Below, piece after piece: positions 1 to 8,879 of a stretch of 64,000 nt of DNA (its first letter is position 1; the number at the start of each line of letters is the position of its first letter). The notes beneath the pieces were generated by a model, which saw nothing but the letters and a program-made list of their open reading frames with translations, had not been told where the DNA came from and did no database searches. The stretch is from contig NZ_QRGB01000001.1 of the NCBI RefSeq assembly GCF_003449035.1, positions 2,728,001-2,792,000 on the forward strand, written 5' to 3'. A program made the position numbers and the translations under genes. Origin of the DNA: Pedobacter indicus. GTDB lineage: Bacteria > Bacteroidota > Bacteroidia > Sphingobacteriales > Sphingobacteriaceae.

Positions 1-150
1 AGGGTTCCCGTTCAAATCAATTCAATTAACAAAGATATGGTAACCGTGACCGATGGGCTTGGTCCATATCAATATGTGATCGTTTCAGGAAGTGCGTACC
101 TAAAAGACGGATCTTCAATTAAAGAACAGGAAACTGTTGAACAAAATTAA
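1..150 (+). CDS. RND efflux periplasmic adaptor, C-terminal end only (partial)
   Basis: The open frame enters from the left edge and ends at the TAA at 148-150, 11 bases before the RND pump gene. The visible 49 residues contain a short beta-rich stretch (VTVTDGLGPYQYVIVSG) and a polar tail. This fits the C-terminal membrane-proximal domain of a membrane-fusion (HlyD/AcrA-like) protein. The assignment rests mainly on its position immediately upstream of the RND pump, where the adaptor is normally encoded. The rest of the gene lies outside the window. Confidence 0.6.
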   Translation, partial: RVPVQINSINKDMVTVTDGLGPYQYVIVSGSAYLKDGSSIKEQETVEQN

Positions 151-161
151 AAATCGAAACA

Positions 162-3100
162 ATGAGTACCGCAAAATACGCGATAAAAAACAGTCAATTT
201 ACATTGATTATGGTGATTATGGTATTGGCATTGGGTGTCAGTACAATTTTAAGCATGCCTCGTTCCGAAGATCCCGAAATGAAGACAACCGTATTTCCCA
301 TTGCGATTGTCTACCCGGGAACAAGTCCGCAAGACATGGAAGAGCTTGTCGTAAACCCGATCGAAAGCAAATTATATGACCTCAGCGATATTAAACAAAT
401 TAAAACCTCGATTTTTGACGGTGTCGCTGTGCTTTTCGTCGAATACACCTTTAAATCTGACGTAGATGATAAATACCAGGAGCTTGTACGCGAGATTGGC
501 GCTTTGCGACCATCACTACCCGAAAACATCTACTCGATCGATATCGACAAAGTAGACCCGTCCAATGTAAACGTTATCCAGCTGGCATTGATTTCGGAAA
601 ATGCGCCCAGGCCACTACTAAAGAAACAAGCTGATGACCTGAAGGAAAAACTAGAGTCCATCAAAGCGCTGAAAGATGTAAAAATCAGCGGTCTGTCTGA
701 TCAGATTGTCCGGGTAGACGTACAGCCAGACGAGCTGGCCCGGATGAATATCCCTCTATCCCAGATAATGGATATGCTTCAAAGTGGTTCACAAAATATT
801 CCCGGAGGGAGCATCTTAGCTGGCGGAAAGACATTTAGTATAAAAACAACGGGTAACTATCAAAGCATTGACGATATTAAAAACACCATTGTCAGCAGCA
901 GCGAAGGCAAAAACATCCTTCTTAGGGACGTTGCTGATGTTTATCCAAGCTTTGCAGCTGAAACCCATCTTACCAGACTCAATGGATATCGTAGCCTCTT
1001 CATTAATGCAGCAATGAAAAAAGGCGAAAACATTACTGCCGTTCAGGAAGAATACACCTCTGTAATCAGTGAATTTAAGGACGAGTTACCTAAGAATATG
1101 GATCTGGTTACGAGTTTTGATCAGGCAGATAATGTTAACAAGCGGTTAAGTGGTCTGGGTATCGATTTTTTAATCGCAGTAACCCTTGTTATATTCACGC
1201 TCCTCCCCTTGGGAATCCGCGCGTCGGGAATCGTGATGATCGCTATCCCGCTATCGCTTTCAATTGGAGTAGTCTTACTACATCTGTCCGGTTATAGTTT
1301 AAACCAATTGAGTATTGTGGGCTTTGTTGTAGCATTAGGGCTTCTTGTGGACGACAGCATCGTTGTCGTTGAAAACATCGAGCGGTGGATGCGCGAAGGT
1401 TATTCCAAACTAGAAGCGGCAATCAAAGGTACCGAACAGATCACACTGGCAGTAATTGGTTGTACAGCTACCCTCGTTATCGCATTTATGCCACTTATGT
1501 TTATGCCCGAAGCAGCCGGTTCGTTTATCAGAAGCCTGCCCGTTGCTGTTATTTTTTCGGTATTGGCGTCTATGGTAATCGCATTGACAGTCGTTCCATT
1601 TTTAGCGACCAAAATGTTAAAGCCGCACGAACATCCTGAAGGGAATAAAGTTTTGCGAGTATTTCAAAAAGTTATCCATAGCACTTACGCCGTCGTGCTG
1701 GACAAAGCTTTGAAGAAACCGTGGACAGCAATACTTATTGCGGGGCTTATTTTTGTGGGTTCACTTTTTCTCATACCGGTCATCGGTTTCAGTTTATTTC
1801 CAGCATCAGAGAAGCCTCAGTTTTTAATTAATATTACGACGCCGGACCAATCGAATATTTATTATACAGACTCCATCACCCGGCAAATAGAAGCTGATCT
1901 GGCAGAGCTACCACAGGTAAAGTATTATTCATCAAACGTAGGTAAGGGCAATCCGCAGATTTATTACAATGTCGTTCAAGCTAATACTAAAAGTGATTTT
2001 GCCGAAATCTTTGTACAGCTAGAAGATGATATCAAAGCAAAGGATAAAGTCAAGCTGATTAATGAGCTACGAGAACGCTGGTCGCCTTATCCCGGCGCGA
2101 AGATTGAAGTTAAAGATTTTGAACAGGGAGTACCGGTTATCTCGCCTGTTGAGGTCAAGCTTCTCGGTGACAATCTAGACACGCTGCAAAGTTTAGCATC
2201 GAAAACCGAAGAGCTTTTAGCTTCAACAGAAGGCACGATTTATGTCAACAATCCTGTTGAGAATAAAAAGACGGATATACGTGTCAATGTAGATAAAGCT
2301 AAAGCATTGGCACTCGGTGTACCTACAGCCTACATTGATCAAACAATCCGGATGGCTCTGGCGGGTATCGATATTGCCACGTTCACCGACCCAACAGATA
2401 CCAATAATGAATATCGTATTAGGCTAACTGTACCACGAGATCCTTATCCGGATCTAACCGTTTTTGATAATTTGTACGTCAACAACGTACGTGGTGGCGC
2501 GGTTCCATTACGTCAAATAGCTAGTCTGGAGCTAGAATCTTCTTCCCCTCAGATTAACCACCTGGATAAGATCAGAACCGTTTCTGTTAATTCGTTTGTA
2601 GAAAGCGGCTTCTCTAATGATGAAGTTATTCAGAGCGTTATCGATAAAATGGAAGAGATGCCGCTGCCTGATGGCTACCAATATATCATGGGTGGCGAAG
2701 TAGAAAGCCGGGAGCAGTCCTTCGGCGGTTTTGGTACTGTTATTATGGTCACTGTATTCCTTTTTATTGCGGTGTTAGTTCTCGAGTTTAAAACCCTAAA
2801 AAGTACATTCATCGTTCTGTCTGTAATACCATTGGGAATTGTAGGTGCTGTATTAGCCTTGCTCGTGACTGGCAATACGCTTTCTTTTGTCGCTACCATT
2901 GGCATGGTCGCTCTTGCGGGAATCGAGGTCAAAAACACAATCCTATTGGTCGATTTTACCAATCAACTACGAAGAGAAGGAACCGAGCTTAACGAAGCTA
3001 TCGAAAAAGCAGGTGAAATCAGATTCCTGCCGATCATTCTTACAACACTGACGGCAATTGGAGGTTTGTTGCCCATCGCATGGTCGAGCAACCCACTGAT

Positions 3101-3236
3101 TTCACCATTAGCGATCGTTATGATCGGAGGTCTCATTAGCTCGACTCTACTTTCACGTATCGTAACCCCCGTAGTTTACAAACTCATGCCTCCGAAAATT
3201 GAAGAGGAAAAAACTGCTAACGACGAAAACCGATAA
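162..3236 (+). CDS. RND family efflux transporter, inner-membrane pump
   Basis: This 1024-residue protein has the usual length and layout of an AcrB/MexB-family proton-driven efflux pump. It has an N-terminal membrane segment (about residues 12-32), a periplasmic porter domain, a first block of membrane helices around 335-545, a second periplasmic domain and a final helix block from about 860. Helix 4 carries the proton-relay pair Asp397-Asp398 in the motif GLLVDDSIVVVENI. The start at 162 leaves an 11-base gap after the adaptor gene, so the two are probably one operon. No outer-membrane channel gene follows, so it may lie upstream of the window or elsewhere. Substrate cannot be told from the sequence. 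The second Asp and the pump architecture argue for drug or small-molecule export; I see no cluster-level sign of metal export. Confidence 0.9.
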   Translation: MSTAKYAIKNSQFTLIMVIMVLALGVSTILSMPRSEDPEMKTTVFPIAIVYPGTSPQDMEELVVNPIESKLYDLSDIKQIKTSIFDGVAVLFVEYTFKSDVDDKYQELVREIGALRPSLPENIYSIDIDKVDPSNVNVIQLALISENAPRPLLKKQADDLKEKLESIKALKDVKISGLSDQIVRVDVQPDELARMNIPLSQIMDMLQSGSQNIPGGSILAGGKTFSIKTTGNYQSIDDIKNTIVSSSEGKNILLRDVADVYPSFAAETHLTRLNGYRSLFINAAMKKGENITAVQEEYTSVISEFKDELPKNMDLVTSFDQADNVNKRLSGLGIDFLIAVTLVIFTLLPLGIRASGIVMIAIPLSLSIGVVLLHLSGYSLNQLSIVGFVVALGLLVDDSIVVVENIERWMREGYSKLEAAIKGTEQITLAVIGCTATLVIAFMPLMFMPEAAGSFIRSLPVAVIFSVLASMVIALTVVPFLATKMLKPHEHPEGNKVLRVFQKVIHSTYAVVLDKALKKPWTAILIAGLIFVGSLFLIPVIGFSLFPASEKPQFLINITTPDQSNIYYTDSITRQIEADLAELPQVKYYSSNVGKGNPQIYYNVVQANTKSDFAEIFVQLEDDIKAKDKVKLINELRERWSPYPGAKIEVKDFEQGVPVISPVEVKLLGDNLDTLQSLASKTEELLASTEGTIYVNNPVENKKTDIRVNVDKAKALALGVPTAYIDQTIRMALAGIDIATFTDPTDTNNEYRIRLTVPRDPYPDLTVFDNLYVNNVRGGAVPLRQIASLELESSSPQINHLDKIRTVSVNSFVESGFSNDEVIQSVIDKMEEMPLPDGYQYIMGGEVESREQSFGGFGTVIMVTVFLFIAVLVLEFKTLKSTFIVLSVIPLGIVGAVLALLVTGNTLSFVATIGMVALAGIEVKNTILLVDFTNQLRREGTELNEAIEKAGEIRFLPIILTTLTAIGGLLPIAWSSNPLISPLAIVMIGGLISSTLLSRIVTPVVYKLMPPKIEEEKTANDENR

Positions 3237-3292
3237 AGGAAGATATTCGGATGAACAAAGTAAGCTATGCTGACGAACGGGTTGTTCAACGC

Positions 3293-3676
3293 TTATAATA
3301 CAAGTTGCTTATGAAGTCTCAGTAAGGTTTCACCTGGCTTTTTACAGAAGCCTATATGAACTTTAGAACATTGAAGAACGGTGCTTCGGGTAGCCGTTAG
3401 CCATCTGAAGCGATCCGCTATAGGAAGGACCCCTATCGGCCCTCCATCTGGACCACCAATGCAGATCTTCTCAAACGACCGCAGGTGATTTTCAATATCC
3501 TGAATATCGAGTGAAGGTGAAAAGATATTTAAGCGCTTCTCATCCAACGTAAACGCGGCTTCTAAAAAACGCTGCTCCTTACAATATAGAACAACGCCGA
3601 TATTGAGAAACTCTTCTCGTTCCACTAATGGAACGAAGCGAATCACCGCATATTCATATTGATATCTATCTTGCAT
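3293..3676 (-). CDS. DUF3037 domain protein
   Basis: A 127-residue protein starting MQDRYQYEYAVIRFVPLVEREEFLNIG, which is the typical DUF3037 opening (tyrosine-rich strand, then R-x-V-P and E-R-E-E-F-x-N-I-G). I chose the ATG at 3676 rather than an upstream in-frame ATG at 3694 because family members begin at this point and the ATG sits inside the last codons of the kinase gene, giving an 11-base overlap typical of translational coupling. DUF3037 genes are commonly found next to HipA-like kinase genes, as here. Its biochemical role is unknown. It is the last gene of a three-gene operon. Confidence 0.8.
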   Translation of the reverse strand: MQDRYQYEYAVIRFVPLVEREEFLNIGVVLYCKEQRFLEAAFTLDEKRLNIFSPSLDIQDIENHLRSFEKICIGGPDGGPIGVLPIADRFRWLTATRSTVLQCSKVHIGFCKKPGETLLRLHKQLVL

Positions 3677-4451
3677 TGATGGCTTCTTTAACAAAGTTCA
3701 CTGAATGGGCAATTCTCTTGTTTAGATATTGCGCGTAAACACTTCTGTGTTCGTCTACCGACTCGAAGGGACTGTCAAGCAACAACCAACTTTCAGGAAT
3801 CAGGTTAACAATAGAATCAATTAATTGCTCGGTCAACAAGCCTTTAAACTCTTCGTCTACCCTTTTCAAATCTGTAGCTAATGGCAACAATACATGATCC
3901 TGAATCTTTACGAATGGCTTCAACGCCTGTTCTTCCCAGTTTTGCCAAGAATGATGAAAATACAAGGAAGCACCATGGTCAATTAACCATAACTCCTTCT
4001 TCCAAAGAAGCATATTCGTATTTCGCGGCGTCCGATCAACGTTTGTGATGAGGGCATCAAACCAAACAATCTGTGAAGCCAGTAGCGGGTCTACCCTTTC
4101 TGCAAGAGGGTCAAAGGTAATTGCTCCGCTCAAATAGTGTAATGCCAAATTCAGACCTTCACTGGCGCGCAGCAAATCCTGTATTTCTTCATCCGGCTCG
4201 CTTCTTCCAAAACCTTCATCTAAATTGGCGAAGACAAGTTCTGGAACCTTAAATCCCAATGCGCGGGCTAATTCACCACCAATCAATTCAGCAATAAGGG
4301 CTTTTGCCCCCTGGCCTGCTCCACGAAACTTTAACACATAAAGAAAATCATCATCTGCCTCAACCAGAGCCGGCATGGACCCTCCTTCTCGAAGTGGTGT
4401 TATATAACGAGTGACATCTACTGTCCGGATTTCAGGAAAGTTTTGTACCAT
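3666..4451 (-). CDS. HipA-like kinase domain protein
   Basis: A 261-residue protein with a compact kinase fold of the HipA-like type. Visible elements are the nucleotide-binding strand with Lys (FLYVLKFRGAGQGAKALIAELIGGELAR), a catalytic-loop-like stretch (WFDALITNVDRTPRNTNMLLW, with Asp and two Asn), and the metal-binding Asp in LWLIDHGASLYF. It is much shorter than HipA proper (about 440 residues) and lacks the HipA N-terminal domain. No HipB-like HTH partner is adjacent, so this is not an ordinary HipBA toxin-antitoxin pair. It overlaps the downstream DUF3037 gene and follows a DUF4202 gene by 27 bases. The substrate is unknown. Confidence 0.8.
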   Translation of the reverse strand: MVQNFPEIRTVDVTRYITPLREGGSMPALVEADDDFLYVLKFRGAGQGAKALIAELIGGELARALGFKVPELVFANLDEGFGRSEPDEEIQDLLRASEGLNLALHYLSGAITFDPLAERVDPLLASQIVWFDALITNVDRTPRNTNMLLWKKELWLIDHGASLYFHHSWQNWEEQALKPFVKIQDHVLLPLATDLKRVDEEFKGLLTEQLIDSIVNLIPESWLLLDSPFESVDEHRSVYAQYLNKRIAHSVNFVKEAINAR

Positions 4452-4478
4452 AAGTTAAAATTAAAACGCGATCGGTGT

Positions 4479-5066
4479 TTAGGGTAACAAAGCAAGTGCT
4501 TCTTGAATATATTTCAATCCCTGATCCGAATAATGTAATTTAAGTGCCTCTGCCCTTCCTTTTTCATCCATTTTCAACAAAGATTTTCTCAGAATATTTA
4601 CAATCTTTTCAGCACTATATTTTGGGAAGAAATCTTCGTATTGATACTGAAGAAAAACTAAACAGAGCGCATTTTCCAATGTCTGAACCTCTGGGTCTAC
4701 CTTGATTTTTTTCTTTAAAATTAGCTGTTGTACCCGTTCAATAAAACTTGAATCATAACCGCTCTTTTCCAAAATCGCCGATGCTTTATCCGCGTGATAG
4801 TTGGCTAAAGTTCTCCTCCACTCTAAATATCCTGTTCTTCCATCGGGGTATTGGTCCCTCGGGATTTCCCAACGGCCAATATGTTGGCTACGCGAAGCAA
4901 GGAGTAATTCTTCACTTGCCTGCGAATCGAGGTGAACAATAGTTTCATGTAACTTCAATGCCAAAAAATATTCTTGAGGATATATTTTTCCCTCCCAGGT
5001 ATACGTGTTCGGATCCTGTTTATTGTAAGCGTCGAAGCTCTCAAATGCGAGTGATAATCTATTCAT
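4479..5066 (-). CDS. DUF4202 domain protein
   Basis: A 195-residue soluble protein that I recognise as DUF4202. It contains His/Asp-rich blocks reminiscent of a metal-dependent hydrolase: RSQHIGRWEIPRDQYPDGRTGYLEWRRTLANYHA in the middle and CLVFLQYQYEDF later. Family members have sometimes been labelled glutamyl-tRNA synthetase by error. No signal peptide or membrane segment is visible. It heads a probable operon with the HipA-like kinase (27-base gap) and DUF3037 genes. Function is not established. Confidence 0.75.
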   Translation of the reverse strand: MNRLSLAFESFDAYNKQDPNTYTWEGKIYPQEYFLALKLHETIVHLDSQASEELLLASRSQHIGRWEIPRDQYPDGRTGYLEWRRTLANYHADKASAILEKSGYDSSFIERVQQLILKKKIKVDPEVQTLENALCLVFLQYQYEDFFPKYSAEKIVNILRKSLLKMDEKGRAEALKLHYSDQGLKYIQEALALLP

Positions 5067-5109
5067 CGCTGCAAATTAACGGAAAAACTTAAACATTGAG
5101 CCTTCGTAC

Positions 5110-6576
5110 TTAATATAGTTTTTTGGTATTACCCTCAGTGAGCCCTTTCCATGAATCCGTCCGAAAGGGCGAAGCCGGAAAGCCGGCACTATTGAATAAG
5201 TTGATATCGATATTATCGTCATACCATCCGTAGCGTACAGCCTTAGGGTCAGCTACTTCATTGCTAGACACTTCTACATAGTCTCCGACGATCTTTGCAT
5301 TTGCCTTTTTAAATACCTGATCTTCTCCCGCAATTTCAAATCCAACAAGCGCCTCGCCATTTTTTGATTGAAGACCTCCTTCTAGGTGATCAAAATAAAT
5401 TCGAACCCTCCCATCTTTTTCCTTCATTTTCTTGTACATGGGACCACTATAAGGGTTCTTTTTGTTATAGCTTTGATTAAGAGCAATCGCAGCGAGGCGA
5501 TTACCAACATCTAATTTATTCCTCGGATGAATATCCTTGCTGTTTCCAATATCCGTTATAACAGCCATTCCTGTGTTTGGGACTGACAGGGTCATCATTT
5601 GTGATTCGCGCAGCTCGGCCCAAGAACTACCCTTCTCGCTTGTGCCTCCAAATGCGTTATAAGACGTCAATTGCACAAAATAAAAAGGGAAATCGCCCTG
5701 CCCCCATCGGTCTCTCCAATCTTCAATTAAAAGAGGAAATGTTTCCCGATATTCATAGGAAATCTGCGAGTGTGCATTGTTTTCCCCCTGATACCATATG
5801 ACGCCCTGAATCGTATAAGGGATCAGGGGCTCGATCATGGCATTCGAAAGCAAACTGGGCGCTGAATTAGGTTTTTTCTGTTTTAAAAGCGTGTCTGGCA
5901 ATGACTTTGGCACTTCTGCTATTCTATCCCCGAATGTATCGGAACTCTCAAAAGCTGCTCTGCTAATCCAGGTTTCTGCCATCGTACCGCCCCACGAAGA
6001 GTTGATCAGACCAATCGGCACACCCAATTCCTCGTTCAGTTTTTTAGCGTAGTAATAGCCCACCGCTGTGAACGACGGCGCATTTTCTGAAGTAGAGACT
6101 TTCCATTCCGCTGCCGTCATTAGATCATCCTGTGGCATATCAGACACGTCACGCTGTATTTTTATGTGACGAATCTGATTGTTGTTAGCGTTTTTTATGG
6201 CGGTTTCAGCATTATCTGTGTTTTTCAATGCCCATTCCATATTCGACTGACCCGAACAAACCCACACCTCCCCGATCAGTACATCTTTAAAAGTCACCTC
6301 ATTATCTCCTCTGATCTGAAGCTCGTATGGGCCACCCGCTTTTTCTTTTTTTAACTCCAACTCCCACTCACCGGCACTATTCGCAACAGTCTTAATATGT
6401 TGCTGGTTTAAACTTACGGCGACTTCTTCTCCGGGGTTCGCCCATCCCCATACTTTTATTGGTTTATTGCGTTGTAATACCATGTGGTCACCGAATAGTT
6501 TCGGGAGCCTTACATCGGCCAGGGTAATAACCGCACCGAATAAGAAAAGAACGATTAGAATAAAATGTTTTTTCAT
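5110..6576 (-). CDS. Sialate O-acetylesterase (SGNH/SASA family), secreted
   Basis: A 488-residue protein with an N-terminal signal peptide (MKKHFILIVLFLFGAVITLADV). It has an N-terminal beta domain (LPKLFGDHMVLQRNKPIKVWGWANPGEEV) followed by the SASA catalytic domain. The catalytic serine block reads VCSGQSNMEW, the glycine/asparagine blocks are INSSWGG and GVIWYQGENNA, and the Asp-His block is ITDIGNSKDIHPRNK. These are the hallmarks of 9-O-acetylsialate esterases, and the length is normal. It probably removes O-acetyl groups from sialic acids or other acetylated sugars in the periplasm or outside the cell. It stands alone, divergent from the symporter gene, with no sialidase nearby. Confidence 0.9.
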   Translation of the reverse strand: MKKHFILIVLFLFGAVITLADVRLPKLFGDHMVLQRNKPIKVWGWANPGEEVAVSLNQQHIKTVANSAGEWELELKKEKAGGPYELQIRGDNEVTFKDVLIGEVWVCSGQSNMEWALKNTDNAETAIKNANNNQIRHIKIQRDVSDMPQDDLMTAAEWKVSTSENAPSFTAVGYYYAKKLNEELGVPIGLINSSWGGTMAETWISRAAFESSDTFGDRIAEVPKSLPDTLLKQKKPNSAPSLLSNAMIEPLIPYTIQGVIWYQGENNAHSQISYEYRETFPLLIEDWRDRWGQGDFPFYFVQLTSYNAFGGTSEKGSSWAELRESQMMTLSVPNTGMAVITDIGNSKDIHPRNKLDVGNRLAAIALNQSYNKKNPYSGPMYKKMKEKDGRVRIYFDHLEGGLQSKNGEALVGFEIAGEDQVFKKANAKIVGDYVEVSSNEVADPKAVRYGWYDDNIDINLFNSAGFPASPFRTDSWKGLTEGNTKKLY

Positions 6577-6727
6577 AATTAAGCTTAAGTGGATTTCGGA
6601 ATTAAATTTACAATTAATATGACTTTATCCAAGATTTAGGTTCAGATATTCTAATTGATTTATGTTCAAAAAACATTTTTTTCTGATACCTTAGCACATC
6701 AAAAAAATAATTCGTAGCATTTTTTCT

Positions 6728-7927
6728 ATGAGAGGTATTAAAATTGGACTGCTTGGTAAAGTAGTAATCGCCATTATTCTCGGTATTGGCGTTGGATTGG
6801 TTTCTCCTGACTGGATTTCCAGAATATTTATAACGTTTAATGCCTTGTTCAGTAATTTTCTGAACTTTATTGTCCCACTGATTATTCTGGGTCTGATCGC
6901 TCCGGGCATAGCAGATTTGGGTAAAAACGCTGGTCGACTACTTTTAATTACATCGCTATTAGCATATGCCTTTACAATTTTCACTGGATTCTTTGCTTAT
7001 TTTTCTGGAAAGGTCTTTTTGCCCGGCCTGTTATCGAGTGATGGGACGCCTCACTTCGAGGCGGCTGTAAAAACACTTGAGCCCTATTTTACACTTGAAA
7101 TGTCACCGGTGTTTGATGTTATGACAGCGCTAATCTTATCTTTCACACTAGGACTTGGCATCGCTTTTATAAAAGGTGAAACGTTGAAGAACTGTTTGGA
7201 TGAATTTGAAGATATTATTATGAAGGTTATTAATCATATCATCATCCCCATTCTGCCCCTCTATATTTTCGGGATTTTTCTAAACATGACGGTTGCTGGT
7301 CAGGTAGCGAGCATTCTCACCGTTTTTATAAAAATTATTGTTCTCATCTTTATTCTGACTATTATCCTTTTAATTGTTCAATTTGTAATTGCAGGTGGAA
7401 TTGCAAAGGTCAACCCCTTCAAGGCTTTAAAAAACATGCTAACTGCCTATCTCACTGCTTTAGGTACACAATCGTCAGCAGCTACCATACCGGTTACCTA
7501 TCAACAGACACTGAAAAATAAAGTCGACCCTGACATTGCCGGCTTTGTGATCCCGCTCTGTGCGACAGTTCACCTATCAGGGAGCATGCTAAAGATTACA
7601 CTTTGTGCGATAGCTGTCATGTTAATGAATGGCGAGGTGATCAGCACAGAAATTTTCGTCGGGTTTATCTTTCTTTTGGGCATTACAATGATTGCGGCTC
7701 CGGGTGTGCCGGGCGGAGCGATTATGGCTGCCATGGGCGTATTGTCCTCTGTTTTAGGATTTAGCGAAGATTCCTTGGGATTAATGATTGCGCTTTACAT
7801 AGGCATGGATAGCTTCGGTACCGCATGTAATGTAACGGGCGACGGTGCCATTGCCTTAATCATAAACAAGATCTACAAAAAGGACATTAATACAACAATA
7901 AGGTTACAGGAAGATTCAAACATGTAG
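6728..7927 (+). CDS. Dicarboxylate/amino acid:cation symporter (DAACS family)
   Basis: A 399-residue multi-pass membrane protein with the glutamate/aspartate symporter fold. The hairpin serine-rich motif reads GTQSSAATIPVTYQ. The C-terminal substrate- and cation-binding helix reads GMDSFGTACNVTGDGAIALI, matching the family D-x-x-x-T-x-x-N-V-x-G-D pattern. The GVPGGAI segment corresponds to hairpin 2. It probably couples uptake of a dicarboxylate or amino acid to Na+ or H+. The conserved binding-site Arg seen in acidic amino acid carriers is not obvious, so a neutral amino acid (SstT-like) substrate is possible. The gene is divergent from the esterase and is followed by a short gap before a lipoprotein gene. 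Confidence 0.88.
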   Translation: MRGIKIGLLGKVVIAIILGIGVGLVSPDWISRIFITFNALFSNFLNFIVPLIILGLIAPGIADLGKNAGRLLLITSLLAYAFTIFTGFFAYFSGKVFLPGLLSSDGTPHFEAAVKTLEPYFTLEMSPVFDVMTALILSFTLGLGIAFIKGETLKNCLDEFEDIIMKVINHIIIPILPLYIFGIFLNMTVAGQVASILTVFIKIIVLIFILTIILLIVQFVIAGGIAKVNPFKALKNMLTAYLTALGTQSSAATIPVTYQQTLKNKVDPDIAGFVIPLCATVHLSGSMLKITLCAIAVMLMNGEVISTEIFVGFIFLLGITMIAAPGVPGGAIMAAMGVLSSVLGFSEDSLGLMIALYIGMDSFGTACNVTGDGAIALIINKIYKKDINTTIRLQEDSNM

Positions 7928-7977
7928 CGGTAGATACCCGTTTGTCGTACTATTATAGTAAAACAACAAATAGTATT

Positions 7978-8391
7978 ATGAAAAAGTATCTTGTAATTTT
8001 AACGTGTGTATTGACGGCAGCTTTCGCTTCATGTGAGAAAGATGATGTTGAAAACGTACGAGAACGTGATGAAAAACGCTTGGAAGAGTTGTACAACGAG
8101 ATCAAAGAAATCTCAGAAAGTGTAACATGTGAAGACGCTGGAGAATGGGAATTTACAGCCATCGGCTCAAAGGCTTGCGGCGGACCAACTGGATATATCG
8201 CCTACTCAAATACCATTGACACCGAGGCTTTCCTAGAAAAAGTAAAATTATACACAGAACTTCAGCAGCAATTTAATATCGATTGGGAAATTACCTCCGA
8301 CTGTAGTGTAGTCGCAAAACCCTCTGGTGTTATATGTAATGATGAAGGGAAACCCGAATTTGTTTACAACAACATGGTACCGAATGAATAA
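7978..8391 (+). CDS. Small lipoprotein with conserved Cys pattern, unknown function
   Basis: A 137-residue protein. I prefer the ATG at 7978 over one at 7942 because it opens a clear lipoprotein signal (MKKYLVILTCVLTAAFASCEKDD, lipobox ASC). The mature part starts with a charged, probably helical stretch and then a domain with the pattern TCEDAGEWEFTAIGSKACGGPTGYIAYS. Cysteine pairs recur at SDCSVV and GVICND, suggesting two disulfides. I have the impression that similar small lipoproteins occur in many Bacteroidota, but I know of no assigned function. It ends 38 bases before a strong bidirectional terminator. Confidence 0.75.
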   Translation: MKKYLVILTCVLTAAFASCEKDDVENVRERDEKRLEELYNEIKEISESVTCEDAGEWEFTAIGSKACGGPTGYIAYSNTIDTEAFLEKVKLYTELQQQFNIDWEITSDCSVVAKPSGVICNDEGKPEFVYNNMVPNE

Positions 8392-8428
8392 CTCCAATCG
8401 GTAAAAGATACTTTAAAAAACAAACGAT

Positions 8429-8469
8429 AGGAGCGCCATTAAGAACTTAATGGCGCTCCTTCTTTTTTA
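8429..8469. terminator. Bidirectional rho-independent terminator
   Basis: The arms AGGAGCGCCATTAAG (8429-8443) and its exact complement (8446-8460) form a 15-bp stem, followed on the + strand by a T-rich tract. It lies between two converging genes and can serve both; on the opposite strand a weaker T-rich tract follows. Confidence 0.85.
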
Positions 8470-8850
8470 TTCCCCGGTATAAAAGTCCCTTAACGAACCA
8501 AAATAGTCTTCATTCCAGCCAGCAACGATATCGTCGTAATCCTCGTCAGGAATATTGGTATGGGTCAATTCTACAGAGGTGCCTATTTTATGTGGATGCA
8601 ATTTGATGGTCACGATAGAATCTTCTTCCTGATCACCAAAGTACCATTTCTGAACAATTTTTTTGTCCTTTTCAAATTGTAGGTTTACCCCGACAATACT
8701 ACCATCCCATAAGGAAAACTCTGAACCCTCAAGCTCTTGCATTTCAGCCTTGTCTCCGGTCCACAGTTCAATGGTTGCTTCAGTCGTTAATGCTAGGTAT
8801 ATTTCCCAGGGTTTCGCTGTAATCGTAAAATATTTCTTATAATCTTTCAT
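8467..8850 (-). CDS. SRPBCC (START/AHSA1-like) domain protein
   Basis: A 127-residue cytoplasmic protein. It opens with MKDYKKYFTITAKPWEIYLALTTEATIELWTG, the usual start of AHSA1-type START domains (a strand, then the P-x-x-I/V-Y-x-A-L helix). It continues with alternating strands (LWDGSIVGVNLQFEKDKKIVQKWYFG) and ends with a long C-terminal helix containing W and the DYF element. Such proteins bind hydrophobic ligands or act as chaperone cofactors; the ligand here is unknown. The gene is 29 bases downstream of truC on the same strand and probably cotranscribed. It ends at the shared terminator. Confidence 0.8.
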   Translation of the reverse strand: MKDYKKYFTITAKPWEIYLALTTEATIELWTGDKAEMQELEGSEFSLWDGSIVGVNLQFEKDKKIVQKWYFGDQEEDSIVTIKLHPHKIGTSVELTHTNIPDEDYDDIVAGWNEDYFGSLRDFYTGE

Positions 8851-8879
8851 ATGAGTACCTAATATGCATTCTTCCCAAT

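Noticed and set aside
3666-4451. HipA of a HipBA toxin-antitoxin system
   Set aside because: The protein is too short, lacks the N-terminal HipA domain, and there is no HipB gene; DUF3037 is its neighbour instead.
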